Shown piece by piece: positions 8,374-20,500 of a stretch of 64,000 bases of DNA (its first letter is position 1; the number at the start of each line of letters is the position of its first letter). The translations under genes and the position numbers were made by a program. Below the pieces are notes generated by a model, which was not told the DNA's origin, did no database searches, and worked only from the letters and a program-made list of their open reading frames with translations. Source of the stretch: Pirellulaceae bacterium (GTDB taxonomy: Bacteria; Planctomycetota; Planctomycetia; Pirellulales; Pirellulaceae); assembly GCA_023382975.1 (NCBI GenBank), contig JAHDXO010000062.1:1-64000 (forward strand), read 5' to 3'.

Positions 8374-11300
8374 TGCTGGCCGACTTCTCCATCCGGCGTC
8401 CGATCGCGATGAGCTGCTTGATCATCGGCCTGACGCTGCTGGGCATCAACGCCTACCGCAAGATGGGGCTCGAATTGATGCCCAAGGCCGATATCCCCTA
8501 CGTGACGGTCGTCACCATCTATCCCGGTGCCTCGCCGGAGGAATTGGAAACGGACGTCGCCAAGCGGATCGAGGACGCAGTCGTTTCCATCGATGGTCTG
8601 AAGCACGTCAGTTCGACCTGCATGGAGAACGTCTGCCAAACGCTGCTCGAATTCCAGTTGAACATCGATGTGGACATCGCGGCCACCGACGTACGCGAGA
8701 AGCTCGACCTGATCCGCGCCGATCTGCCGGTCGACGTGGAGGATCCGATCATCCAGAAATTCGACTTCAACGCCAAGCCGATCGTCACCTTGTCCCTGAC
8801 CGGCGACGTGCCGCTGGACGAACTGTACGACTTCGCCGACAACACCCTGCGGGACCGGATCACCGTGATTTCCGGGGTGGCGGACGTGCAGTTGATCGGC
8901 GGCGCGAAGCGCCGGGTGCATGTCGAACTGGACCGCAACCGGTTGGGCGCGCGCAGCCTGAACAGCCTGGACGTGGTGCAAGCCATTCAGCAGGCCGTCC
9001 GGACCGTGCCCTCCGGGCGCGTCCGCGAAGGCGGGACGGAATACGCGGTCAAGTTCGACGCCGACTACGAACGGGTGCTCGATCTCGCGGACCTGGAAAT
9101 CGCCAACGAGAACGGCCAGCGCTGCTATCTGCGCGACATCGGGCAGGTTTCGATGGCGACCGAGGAGTTGCGGCAGGCGGCCATGCTGGACGGGCGTCCC
9201 TGCATCGCGATCAAGGTGGTGAAGAAGGCCGACGCCAACGCCGTCCATGTCACCAACGCCGTGCGCAGCGCGATGACCGCGTTGAACGCCGAACTGCCCG
9301 GCGGCATGGAACTGGTTTGGATCGAGGATGACGGCACGTTCATCGAAGCGAACAACGTCAGCGCCTGGGTCAACGTCGGTCAAGGCATTTTGCTGACCGC
9401 GGCGATCCTGTTTCTGTTTCTCTACAATCTGCGGGCGTTGCTGGTCGTCGGGATCACGATGCCTTTGACCATCGTCATCGGCTTGTTCTTCATGCAGGCG
9501 GTGGGCTACACGCTGAACACATCGACGCTGATCGCCATCGGGATGTCGGTGGGCATCCTGGTCACCAATTCGATCGTGGTGCTCGAGGCGATCGTCGCAC
9601 GCCTGGATGAATCCGGCGACCCTCGCGAAGCGTCTCGCCTGGGGGCCAAGGAGGCATTCATCGCCGTGCTGGCCAGTGCGGGCACGAACGTGGTCGTGCT
9701 CTTTCCTCTGTCGGTGATGAAGACCCGCATCGGGATGTTCATCGGACCGCTGGCGATGACCATGTTCATCATGACCGTCGTGTCGTTGTTCATCTCCTTC
9801 ACGCTGACGCCGATGTTGTGTTCGTTGATCCTGAAGCCTCGCAAGGCCGGATCGCGGTCGCTGCTGGCGCGGATGGAGCGGGGCTGGAACTGGGGTTTCG
9901 ATGGACTGGTGTCCGGCTACCGCGGATTGCTGCAATTCAACGAACGCCATCGCTGGGCAGCCGTGCTCACCTTGCTGGCGGTAATCGGCATCTTCGTCCA
10001 TTCGATGTGGCTGGGCGGCCAGTTGGGAACGTCGGCGTTCGCCGAATCGGACCGCGGTGCGCTGTACCTGCGACTGGAGTTTCCCACGCGGTACGAATTG
10101 GCCGAGACGATCCGCCGCGTGCAGGAGGCGGAAGCCCGCCTTGAGGGTTTGCCGGAACTGCGCCACGTGCTCAGTTCCATCGGCAAGGTGGAAGCGATTC
10201 TGGGACAGTCTAGCGAAGGCGTGTACCTGGCCCAAATCCTACTGAAGTTTTCGGAACGAACCGAGCGCGAAATCACCATCGCCGAACTGATGGAGCAGGT
10301 GCGCGCGAGAATCGAGGGGTTCCCCGACGCGATTGTCGGAGTCAGTCAGCCATCGATGATCGGCGGGCAGAGCAACCCGATCGAACTGGAGATATCCGGC
10401 GACCGCCTGGATACCTTGGATTCGTTGGTTCAACGTGTCTACGACCTCGCCGGCACGCTTCCGGGCGTTCGCGATCCCGACACCAGCGTGCGGGCGGGAA
10501 AGCCGGAGATACGCGTGTTCCCGCGGCGCGCCGTGCTGAGCGACTTGGGGATGCCCGCGGTTCCGCTGGGCTTGACGCTGCGGGCCAACCTGGAAGGCAT
10601 CAAAGCCGGCACGTACAAGCAGAATGCCCGCAGCTACGACATCGTCGTGAAACTGGCCGAACAACCCGGCAAGGATCAGGTTCGAGCCTTTCAACTGCCC
10701 GCAGCGGACGGCCATCCGATGGTGCTGACCAACGTCAGCCGGATCGAGGAACGGCAGATGCCAATCCAGATCATCCGCAAGGACAAGCGGCGGATCGCCA
10801 AACTGTATTCGCAGTTGGACGAAAAGATTCTGCCGCTGGGGATCGCCGTGAACCAAATCAGCGATCTCCTGGACGAACAGGTCGGTCTGCCGCCCGGATA
10901 CGGCTTCGGTTTTGCCGGGACGTACGAGTTCATGGCCGAGGGGCAGGCGGGCTTGGCGGAAGCCGGGCTGCTGTCCATTGTGCTGGTGGTGCTCACGTTG
11001 GCTGCCATCCTGGAATCCTTCCGCCAGCCGGCGATCATTCTGGTCACCATTCCCCTGGCTTTGATCGGCACGACCTGGGCGTTGGCCATGACGGGGGAGA
11101 GTTTCAGCATCTTCGTCATCATGGGCATCGTGATGATGTTCGGCATTGTCGTGAACAACGCCATCTTGATCATGGATCAATTCAATCTGCACGTGAGCGA
11201 AGGAACACCGCGCCACAAAGCGATGATCGCCGCCGCCTGCGAACGGTTCCGCCCGATTGTCATGATCACACTGGCCGCTGTGCTTGGCATGCTTCCGATG

Positions 11301-11450
11301 GCGATCGGACAGGGCATCGGCGCCGAAATGCGCACCGGCGTCGGCATCGCCTCGGTCGGCGGCATCCTCGTATCCGGCGTCCTCACCCTGATTGTCATGC
11401 CGATTCTGTACGATCTGTTTACTCGCAAGAGCAAGACGCAGCGGGAATAG
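8370..11450 (+). CDS. RND efflux transporter permease, atypical TM4
   Basis: The 1,026-residue protein has the AcrB/MexB plan: TM1 after the start MMLADFSIRRPIAMSCLIIG, a first porter domain (IYPGASPEELETDV), TM2-6, a second porter domain and TM8-12 ending at ILYDLFTRKSK. In most HAE/HME pumps TM4 carries an Asp-Asp pair used for proton relay. Here the matching stretch reads VGILVTNSIVVLE, with Thr399-Asn400 in that place. The proton path must differ or the protein may belong to a divergent RND clade. AAGGAGGA precedes the ATG, which overlaps the hlyD stop. It forms the pump with the neighbouring adaptor and NodT channel. Confidence 0.93.
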   Translation: MMLADFSIRRPIAMSCLIIGLTLLGINAYRKMGLELMPKADIPYVTVVTIYPGASPEELETDVAKRIEDAVVSIDGLKHVSSTCMENVCQTLLEFQLNIDVDIAATDVREKLDLIRADLPVDVEDPIIQKFDFNAKPIVTLSLTGDVPLDELYDFADNTLRDRITVISGVADVQLIGGAKRRVHVELDRNRLGARSLNSLDVVQAIQQAVRTVPSGRVREGGTEYAVKFDADYERVLDLADLEIANENGQRCYLRDIGQVSMATEELRQAAMLDGRPCIAIKVVKKADANAVHVTNAVRSAMTALNAELPGGMELVWIEDDGTFIEANNVSAWVNVGQGILLTAAILFLFLYNLRALLVVGITMPLTIVIGLFFMQAVGYTLNTSTLIAIGMSVGILVTNSIVVLEAIVARLDESGDPREASRLGAKEAFIAVLASAGTNVVVLFPLSVMKTRIGMFIGPLAMTMFIMTVVSLFISFTLTPMLCSLILKPRKAGSRSLLARMERGWNWGFDGLVSGYRGLLQFNERHRWAAVLTLLAVIGIFVHSMWLGGQLGTSAFAESDRGALYLRLEFPTRYELAETIRRVQEAEARLEGLPELRHVLSSIGKVEAILGQSSEGVYLAQILLKFSERTEREITIAELMEQVRARIEGFPDAIVGVSQPSMIGGQSNPIELEISGDRLDTLDSLVQRVYDLAGTLPGVRDPDTSVRAGKPEIRVFPRRAVLSDLGMPAVPLGLTLRANLEGIKAGTYKQNARSYDIVVKLAEQPGKDQVRAFQLPAADGHPMVLTNVSRIEERQMPIQIIRKDKRRIAKLYSQLDEKILPLGIAVNQISDLLDEQVGLPPGYGFGFAGTYEFMAEGQAGLAEAGLLSIVLVVLTLAAILESFRQPAIILVTIPLALIGTTWALAMTGESFSIFVIMGIVMMFGIVVNNAILIMDQFNLHVSEGTPRHKAMIAAACERFRPIVMITLAAVLGMLPMAIGQGIGAEMRTGVGIASVGGILVSGVLTLIVMPILYDLFTRKSKTQRE

Positions 11451-11594
11451 GCTGGGAGACTTGGCCTGCTTGGCTCACAGGCCGTGCAGCCAACTTTCTC
11501 CTGCCCGTCGTCGTAGCCTGTGTGTTCCTCCTCGCGGTCCTGCGCTCGTCCTTGTCCAGCCTCGACGTGCCGAATCCCCGCATCTTTCGGCTCT

Positions 11595-14500
11595 TCATGG
11601 CCGTAAACCACGGACAGAAACGCTGGCAGGTACATATTCAGCATGGCCACCGCGGTGCCCGCGGCAACCGGGGAAAGCCAGGAAACCGCGACGTTTGCCG
11701 CCGCCGGCCAGCGTCTGCGTGCCGCTGCCAACCTTGGTGAGTGCCACGGTGCCGGCTCCGTCGCTGATCGAGCCGGAGAAGGTGGGGCTGGGATCGTTGT
11801 TCTGGCCCACGGTCAGCGTCGCCGTGCCCGAAACGCCGCTGTCGATGCTGCCCGTGCCGTGCAATCCGTCGATGACTTCGGAAAGCCCGTTCAAGTCGAG
11901 CCGCCCGTCGCCGTGGATCGTCACGTCGGATGAATTGGCGATCTGGTTGCCGCCGCTGCCGCCCAGTTCCACGACCGCGCTATTGGCCACTCCGCTGCCG
12001 TCGCCGATGAACAGATGGCCGGGAACGGCCACCACGCTGCCACCGCTGGCCTTCGCGAGCGCCAGCGTGCCGTCGTTCACCGTGGTCGACCCCGTGTAGC
12101 TGTTGGTCGCCCCTCCGGCCAACGTCTGCCTGCCGCTGCCCGCCTTGACCAATGCCAGATTCCCCGTGATCTGGCCGTCGAATTGGAAAGCATCTGTCGC
12201 ACCGATGATGAAGGTTGCGGAGGTTCCGGAGCTGTTGGTGACGATGCCGTTGACGTTCGTCGTCGCCGTGTCCCGCAAGCCTGCAATCTGTTGATGGAAC
12301 CCCTTCAGGTCCACCGTCGCGACGTCCGTAACCCCGCTGATCTTGTCCACGTCCAGGATGGTCGTGGTTGGCAGCGTATTGTCGGCCCCCAGTTCCAGCG
12401 TCCCGCGGACGATGGCGGTGACACCGGAGTACGCGTTGGTTCCGGCGGGAGCCGAGAAGACCACTTTGCCGTTGGCCCCGGCGGCACTGATGTCCAAGTC
12501 GTTCGCCGAGACTCCCCCCGGCCCGTCGATGATCGCACCGCTCACCAGCAACGTACCATTGGATTGGGCCCCCAACCGGGCGAAGTCCGATCCAATGACG
12601 ATGGTGCCGGCCCAGGTTGCCGAGACGCTGCTGGCGGCCTGCAGCGCACCAAGACTCGCAGCTCCAGCACCGTGGATCGTGACCGTTTCGCCGGTGACCG
12701 TGACTTCGCCAGCCAACTGCAAGCTCGCCCCATTGCTAACGCTGGTCGCCCCCGTCGTGCCGCCCAGGGCGGTGTCGGAGTCTGCGACGAGTATCCCACC
12801 CGAAACCGCCGTGGCCCCCTGGTAGGTGTTCGCTCCACCCAAGCGTTGCGTGCCGGTGCCGCTCTTGGTCAGGCTCAGTGAGTTTGTCGGGCCGTCCGAC
12901 AACACACCGGCGTAGGTCTGCTCGCCCGAACTCAGATTGACCGTCACCGTCGAGTCGGCTGTCCCGCTGTTGGTAATCGACTTGGGCATCGTGGTGCCCA
13001 CGGACACCAAGCCGCCTAGAGTCTGGTTCTGTCCGTTGAGGTCGAAGGTGGCCGATCCCACGTTGGCTCCGTTGCCTACGTTCAACGTGCTGGCAGTCGG
13101 CAAGCGGTTGTCGCCCCCGGCCAGTTTAAGGACCCCGACAATGACGTTTGTCGCGCCCCCGTAGGTGCTTGCGCCCGTCAGGATCGTAGTGCCCGTCGTC
13201 CCGTTGCGCACGTTCAGAGGCAGCGTCGCGACGCCGTCGTCAATCACGCCCGTGACCGTCAAGGTATCCGCCATGGCGCCGATCCGAGTGTCGCTGTTTC
13301 CGAGGATCAGATTGCCGTCCCACGTGTTGTCCCCGGCGACCGTCTGCAATGCTCCGACATTATTGCCTCCCTGGCCGGTGATGGTCAGAAGCTCACCCGT
13401 GACGGTGATGTTGTTGGCTAGTTCCAATCGGGCGGTGTCGGCCACAACCGTTCCCCCGGCAGTCGTCCCGAGCGCACTGCTTTGCGTGATCTGCAATTGA
13501 CCCGCATTGACATTGGTGACGCCGGCGTAGGAATTGTTCGCACTCAGCGTGCCCCGGCCCGCTCCCTGCTTGGTCACGCTGCCGGAACCGGTGATCTGGC
13601 CGGCGATCGTGGTGCTGGTGGCATCGCCGATGGTCAGGTTCGAACTGCCGTCGATCTGCACGTTCTGGCCGATGGCCGTCGTCAAGCTGTTGATGGTGAC
13701 GGTCTGGGCGGCGTTCAGCCCCGTGACCCGGATTGCACGCGTGCCCGTCAGCGATACGGCTTCGCCGTAGGTTCCGCCGTTGATCACGATCGTCCCGCCG
13801 TCGGCGACCGCCGCCAGTCCGGCGTTGATCGTCGTGAAAGCGGTCACGCCAAACAGGGCCAATTGATTGTCCGTTGTGCCCAGGTCGGCGTCGGCGATCA
13901 CCTGGCCCACATTGCCGGAGAAACTGTCGTCCACATAGACCGTCGTCGGCGTGCTGGCCTCGACCAGCACCACGTCGTTGCCATCACCTCCGCTGTAGTA
14001 GATTCGGTAGTTGTTGTCGTTGATGGTTACCAGCGAGCCTTGGGCATAATTGGTCGCCGCCTCGGTAACTTCGGAGAAATCGTTGGCGATCAACGTGGCG
14101 AACTGGTTGGCCGCCACCGCGCCGGCGCTGCCGGAGAAGCTCAGCGCGGCACCGCTCAGGTCCAGCAGGCCTTTGACAACCAGTTGATCGTAATTCGTGC
14201 CGGCGCTGCTGGCCGGCGGATGGACTTCGAACGCGACCGTCCCCGTGGGTGTGAAGTCACCGTTGATAGTCAAGACGCCCGGGCTGGTGCCGGGAGCCAC
14301 AGTCCCCGCCCCGCCGACGGTCCCGTTGATCGTCCCCGTGCCGCCCAGGATGCCCGGATTGGTGACGGTGGTGTTGCTGGCAATCTCGCCGTTCACCAGC
14401 AGCGTGCCCGCGTTGACTGCGGTGGCGCCGCTGTAGGTGCTGGTGCCGCCCAGGGTGACCGTGCCGGCGCCGGTCTTCGTCATCGCGTGCGTTCCGCCGA

Positions 14501-17500
14501 TGGCTCCGTCCAAGGCCAGGCTGCCGCCGCCGCCCAGGGTGGTGTCCCCGGTCAGCGTGACGGCGCCGCCTACTCGCCCGGTGCCGGTGCTCGTGATCAG
14601 CGCGCCGTTGCCGCCGACGCCGGAGCCCGCCAGGCTGGTGATCGCCTCGTTGCCCACGTCGGCCCGCACGTCCAGCGTGGCACCGCTGGAGACGACGGAG
14701 CCGACGGCAGCCGTGCCCAGGGCGTTGGGCGAATTGGCGATCAGCGTCCCCGCGCTGACGTTCGTGACCGTCGTGTAGGTGTTGGTTCCGCTCAAGGCCC
14801 ATGTGCCGCTCCCCAGCTTGGTCAACTGATGCACGCCACCGATTGCCCCGCTGACCTCGCCCGCACCTTCGCCGGACAGCACGAGCGTGTTGACACCGGG
14901 ACTTGTGATGTTGCCCGTCACGGTCAGCTTGCCTGCGTCCGAGTGAATACGGCTCTGCACGCCGCTAGCCGTCGTGATGTTGCCGGCCCATGAGTTGTTG
15001 CCGCTGACGTTCCGCAGGGCGCCCGTGCTGCTGATCCCCTGCCCGCCGATGGTGAGCAACTCACTCCCCACCGCGATATTCCCGTCCAGTTGCAGGGCTG
15101 CGCCATCCGCGACGACCGTGCCGCCCGCCGTGGTCCCCAACGCTTGGCCGTGGGTGATCCGCAGGACGCCGGCGCTAACAGTCGTCGTGCCGGTGTACGT
15201 GTTCGCGGTCGGCAGAACCAGCGTGCCGGAGCCGGACTTGGTGAGCGAACCGGCAGAACCGCCATCCGCGACTGTTCCGGCGAGCGTCAGCGTTCCGACC
15301 CCTGTCCCGTTGTTGCCGACGTTCAACGTTCCCGGCCCGTTGAGGGTCGTGTAGTTCACGAAGGTGGCGCCAAACGGCGTGTTGCCGGTCAAATTGTTGC
15401 CGGTTGCCACGGTCAGGGTACTGCCGTTGTTGATCGTCAGCGAGCCCAGCGAGTGCGTCACGCCGGCGCCCGGCGAGACACGCCCAATCTGCAGCCGACC
15501 GCTGCTGTCCACGATCATCTTGTTGTCGAAAGTGGCGTCCGAATTCTCACGGATTTCATAAATTGCCCCGTTTCCGGCTTCGGTGTTTGCCAGGCGGATC
15601 TTGGCATGGTCGTTGGCGCTGGCCGATACGGCGATGTAGTGCATGACCTGGGTGCCTGTCAGGTCGATTTGAGATTCCGCACTCAAGGTTCGAGACGACC
15701 CCATGACAACCACGGACGAGCCGGCGACCAGGCTACTGTTGTCGAATGTGAACGTGCGGGCACTGCCGCCGTCGCTGATCCCGCCGTTGAGTCGCAGCAC
15801 GGGGCGAACCGTGCCGACGATCCGTGGCAGGTTGATCGTCGCGTTGCCGTCGGCCGTGAGGCCCCCGCCGAAAATGTACTGGAGGTCGCCGGCGCTGGTG
15901 ATCGAACCGTCCTGGGTGAACGTGAGCGAATTCGAGCCGGAGAACGTCAAGGAACCGAAGATCGTGGCGAAGAACGCCGTGCCCGAAGATTGCTGCGAGG
16001 TGATTGCCGCCGTCGCGCCCGACACCGTGACGGGGATGGCCGAGCCGCTGCCGGCGTTGAAGACGACATCGCCGCTGGCGCGGACCAGGAGATCGCCGCC
16101 GTCCAATGTGAGCGTGCTCCCGATGAGCGGCAGCGATGCCGCCGGACTGCCGAACGCCCCGGCCATCGTGGCCCGCAGAGTCCCGGCTTGAACGACCCAC
16201 TGGCCGCGGAAACCGCTGCTGCTGGAGTTCAGGGCCACCATGCCCGGACCGCTGATATTGATGGTCGGTGTAACCGTCGAGCCGCTCGCGTTGGTGTAGC
16301 CGCTGCCGATATTCAACTGATCGCTGCCGGCCGACGTGGCAAGAGTCACGGTCGCGCCGCTGGCGATGACCGGATTGCCGCTGGCCGAGTAGGTCGAGGA
16401 ACCTGTTCCGCGCAACGTCGCTCCGTCGTTCAAGCTCAGCGGCCGGTTGTACGTGCCGATACCCGCCAACTCGAGCAACCCGGCGTTGTTCACCGTCACG
16501 CCGCTGGTCGTCCCCGTGGCGTTGATGTGCGCAAGTTGCAGCACACCTCCGTTGACGACCGTCGCACCGGTGTAGGAACTGGCGCCGTTGGTCAACGTCA
16601 GGATTCCGCCGCCCACTTTGGTCAGACTCCCGCTGCCGACAATGGTCGCCGCGAAGGTCGTGTCGTTCTCGTTGCCGCCGACGGTCAGGTGCCCGGTTCC
16701 GAGATCCAGCCGCGTACCGCCCACCGAGTCGCTCAGCGAGCCGACGGTTTCGGTGTGCGCTACCAAGTCGAAACTCGCATCGCCGGTCAGTATCAAGGCC
16801 GCGCCGTCCGGCAGACGTTCGGACCCGCCCAGCCGGAACGTATTGCCGCCGCCAACACCGCTGAACGTGAGCACCGCCGGACCGGTGCTGGCACTGTAAT
16901 CAAAGTCTTGGACGACGACCGTCGTGTCGCCGACGGCATTGATCGTCAGCGAGTCGCTGGGAATCGGAAACGATGTGGTCTCGAACCAGGCACCGCCCGT
17001 GCGGCGGATCTGCCAGACGTCGTCGCCCGGCGTGCTGTCGTCCTCGATCACCGCCTCGGTTGCGCTCGCCGGCAGGTTGATCGTCAGGCTGGCGATCTGA
17101 TCGCCGCTGAAATCGACCGGCTCCAGTCCGGTGTAGGCGATGACTTTGCCGTCGACTTCGATCGTGCCGCTGTCCGGCCCGGTAAACGTCTTCACGACCG
17201 TATTGAAACTCCCGTTGGCGATGATCAGCCGATCGCCGGGCGTTCCCGCTGGCTCGCCCCCGTGGAAGGTCAGTCCGTCGCGTTCCGGAATGGGATCGCC
17301 GTGCGCGAAGTCGACCGTCAGCGTGTCGCCGCCGTCCAAGCCGCTGAGTACTACGCCCGTGGTGGCGGCTCGCGGCGACTGTGCCAGCAGGCTGCCGTCG
17401 TTGTCGTTTCGCAGTTCGATCATATCTGCGGCCGCGTTCAATTGCAGGCGGAACCGGTCGACGCCGAGCGTATCGTCGAAGACCAACGGAGCCACTTCGA

Positions 17501-20500
17501 AAGCGCCGACATCCGCAGCCGCGTTGCCGGCGAAGGTGCGTGAAAAGCTTCGCTGGTCCTCCACCGCCGTGGACCAGACGGCCGCGTCGATCGCCGGACT
17601 GCCGGGCAGCAGCGCATGGGTCCGCGAAAACCCGCCGTTGTCCGCCAGCGGACCCAGCAGGGGATCGGCCGCAATGATCCCGCCCGTTTCGCCGCCCAAC
17701 GCATCGCCGGTTGTGACGCCGAGCACATTATTCCCCGCCAACCGCAGATTGCCGTTCCCTACGCGGCTGTCGATGTCGTCGGGGATCGGTGTGGCGTCCA
17801 TGTTGCGGAAATTGCCGTACACGATGCTGTCGGTCAGCGTCACGCGGTTGCCGGCGCTGTCTACGCGGAACCCTGCCCCGGCATCTGCGCCGTTGCGTGT
17901 GTTGGCGTTGTCGGTGATGGTCACGTGAGTCAGCGTGACGCGTGCGCCGCCGGTGGTCGCGTAGAATCCGCCGCCGACTCGCCCGTCCACCCACGATCCG
18001 TCGGTCTGGTCCTTGCCCGCGGCGTTGCCGCTGATGGTTACATGGGTCAAATCGACGCTCGATCCACTACCTTCCTGGAAGAACCCGCCTCCGTGACCGA
18101 AGGACTCGTTGTCGGCGATCTCGCCGCGGCTCAGGGTAACGCTCGCTCCGCCGCTATTCCAGAATCCGCCGCCACGGCCCTGACCCTCGTTGTTGCCTTG
18201 GTCGGTGTTGTTTGCCGAAATGACAAAATCAGTCAGACTCACCCGGCTGCTGCCGTCACTGTAGAAACCGCCTCCGCGTCCGTGCGCCTGGTTGGCGACG
18301 ATTTGGACGCGGGTCAAGTCGACGACGGCGGACGAACCGTTGTTGTAGAATCCTCCGCCGATACGGTTGTTGTCGTTGTTGTTGGTCCGGTCTGCCGAGC
18401 CGGCTTCGTTCCCGAGGATCACCACGTCCTGACCGGTCACTTGACCGCTGTTGCGGAAGCCGCCCGCATGGTTGCTTTCGGCCTTGTTGTCGGTGATCGA
18501 GACGCGGGACAGGACGAAGGCGCCTGTCGAGTCGTTGTTGTAGAACCCGCCTCCCTGCTGAGCCGCCGTGTTCTCAGAGATTAGGACGTCTTCCAGCCAG
18601 ACCAAGCCGTTGCCCTGGTTTCGGATTCCGCCTCCGTTGGCTGCGGTCTGATTGCCACGGACACCGGCATCGGAAAGGGTCAAACGCCCGCGGTCCATGA
18701 TGATGATCCCGCCGCCGTTACTGGTGGCGGAATTGTCGGCAATATCGACGCGGCTGGCGATCAACTCGCCAACGCCGCTGACCCACAATCCGCCGCCTTC
18801 GCGGCTGGTGGAAACAACCGTATTGCCCGAAATCTCGGCCCGCTGGGCCGGGTCGGCGGCCGTCAGCGTCACCTGCGCATCGCGTATGTGCAGGCCGGCG
18901 CCCTGCCCGCCTTGGTTAAGGGTAAACGACACGTCGACCAGATTGGCGATCGTGGCCGATTGCTCGACGTATCCTCCGCCGCCACGTTTTTCGTCGTTGT
19001 TCGTTCCCGCCGGCCCGTCGGCGTCGGAGCGATTGTTGTCGACCAGCACGCCGGTCATGTCGAGCCGTCCGCGAGCAGAAAAACCGCCGCCGTAGGACTC
19101 CAAGGTCCGATTCCCCGAAATCCGGTTCAAGGCTTCGCCGGTGTTCAGGAAGATCACGCTGCTGTGATTGCTGAAACTGGCGAATCCGCCGCCTTCCAGA
19201 CGGGCCACGTTGTCGACGATCGAGACGTTCGTCAGTTCCACGCTGCCCGCGTTCCAGATGTTGTTGTCGGACGTACCGACGTGGAACCCGCCGCCATGGT
19301 TCGTCGAGACGTTTTCGCTGATCTCGCTGTCGCTGATGGTCACACGGCCGCTGTTCTGGGTCCAGAACCCGCCGCCGCCCCGGTCGGTGGACAGAACCGT
19401 GTTCTTCGTGATGTCGGTGCCGGTGATGGTGACCGTGCCATTGATGTTGGCGAAACCGCCACCCACGCCGTAGGCCAGGTTCTGAGTGATGACGCCCCCG
19501 GTGATCGAGACGTTCGCCCCATAGCCTTCGCTGTAGAATCCGCCGCCACCGTGATCGTCGTTCCCGGAGCCATCGGCCAGGTTGTTGTCGACGGACACGT
19601 TGGTCAGCGTCACCGAACCGCGATTGAAGAATCCTCCCCCGTCGTCGGTGCGGGCCAGGTTGTTGCTAATCCGGCCGCCGGTCATCGTCACGCGGTTGTC
19701 GATACTCTCGGCCCGGAACCCGCCGCCGCGCCGGCCGGCCGTGTTGTCTTGCAGAGACACATCGGTCAGATTCACGGCTGCTTGGCCGACCAACCGGAAT
19801 CCGCCGCCGTCGCGGTCGGTCCGAGTTGACTGATTGTCGGTGATCGCACCGCCCGTCATGGCCACCACCGCATCGCCCTGCGCCGAAAACCCGCCGCCGT
19901 GCGACGTGGCGGTGTTGTTCTCGACATCGACGTTCTCCAGCGTGACCAGCGTCATCCCCGTCGCGAAGAACCCGCCGCCTTCGCGGTCGCTCGCATTGAT
20001 CGTGTTGCCAGCGATCTGCACGCTGGCCAGCGCATCGCTCCGGATGGTGACCTGTCCATCTGCCGAGTAGAAGCCGCCGCCATGCCCGTAGGCCGAGTTG
20101 CCGTTCAAGAGGCTGTCGACCAGCGTGACGCTCGAGAAGCGGTTCTCGTTGTAGAATCCGCCGCCGTGATGCTGGTTGTTTGCGGCGCCCAGCGTCTGGT
20201 TGCCGGTGACGTCGGTGCGGGTCAGCAAGACCGAGCCACGGTTGTAGAATCCGCCGCCGTGGTTGTTCGAGGAGGCATCGTTCACATCGTTCTCGCCATT
20301 GGAGCGATTGTTGCGGATGGCCCCGTCGATGATCGTCACCACGCCCGTGGAGTTCTCGTTGTAGAATCCGCCGCCGTTGTCGGCCGCCGTGTTGTTCTCG
20401 ATGATCACGTTAGTCAGGGTCACGACGCCGCTGTTCTGGTTGTAGAAGGCCCCGCCGTTGCCGCTGTTGATGAGGCTGTAGCCGGAAATGGTTCCGTTGC

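Noticed and set aside
8016..10235. A 739-codon minus-strand frame opposite hlyD and the RND permease
   Set aside because: The plus-strand proteins are unmistakable in this region. The antisense translation is rich in His, Gln and Arg with no family resemblance.
11177..11731. A minus-strand frame running from the end of the giant gene into the RND gene, with a hydrophobic stretch (MLNMYLPAFLSVVYGHEEPK)
   Set aside because: It looks partly protein-like but matches no family I recognise and most of it is antisense to the RND permease. It may be the continuation of whatever replaced the giant protein's C terminus, which is noted as a finding.
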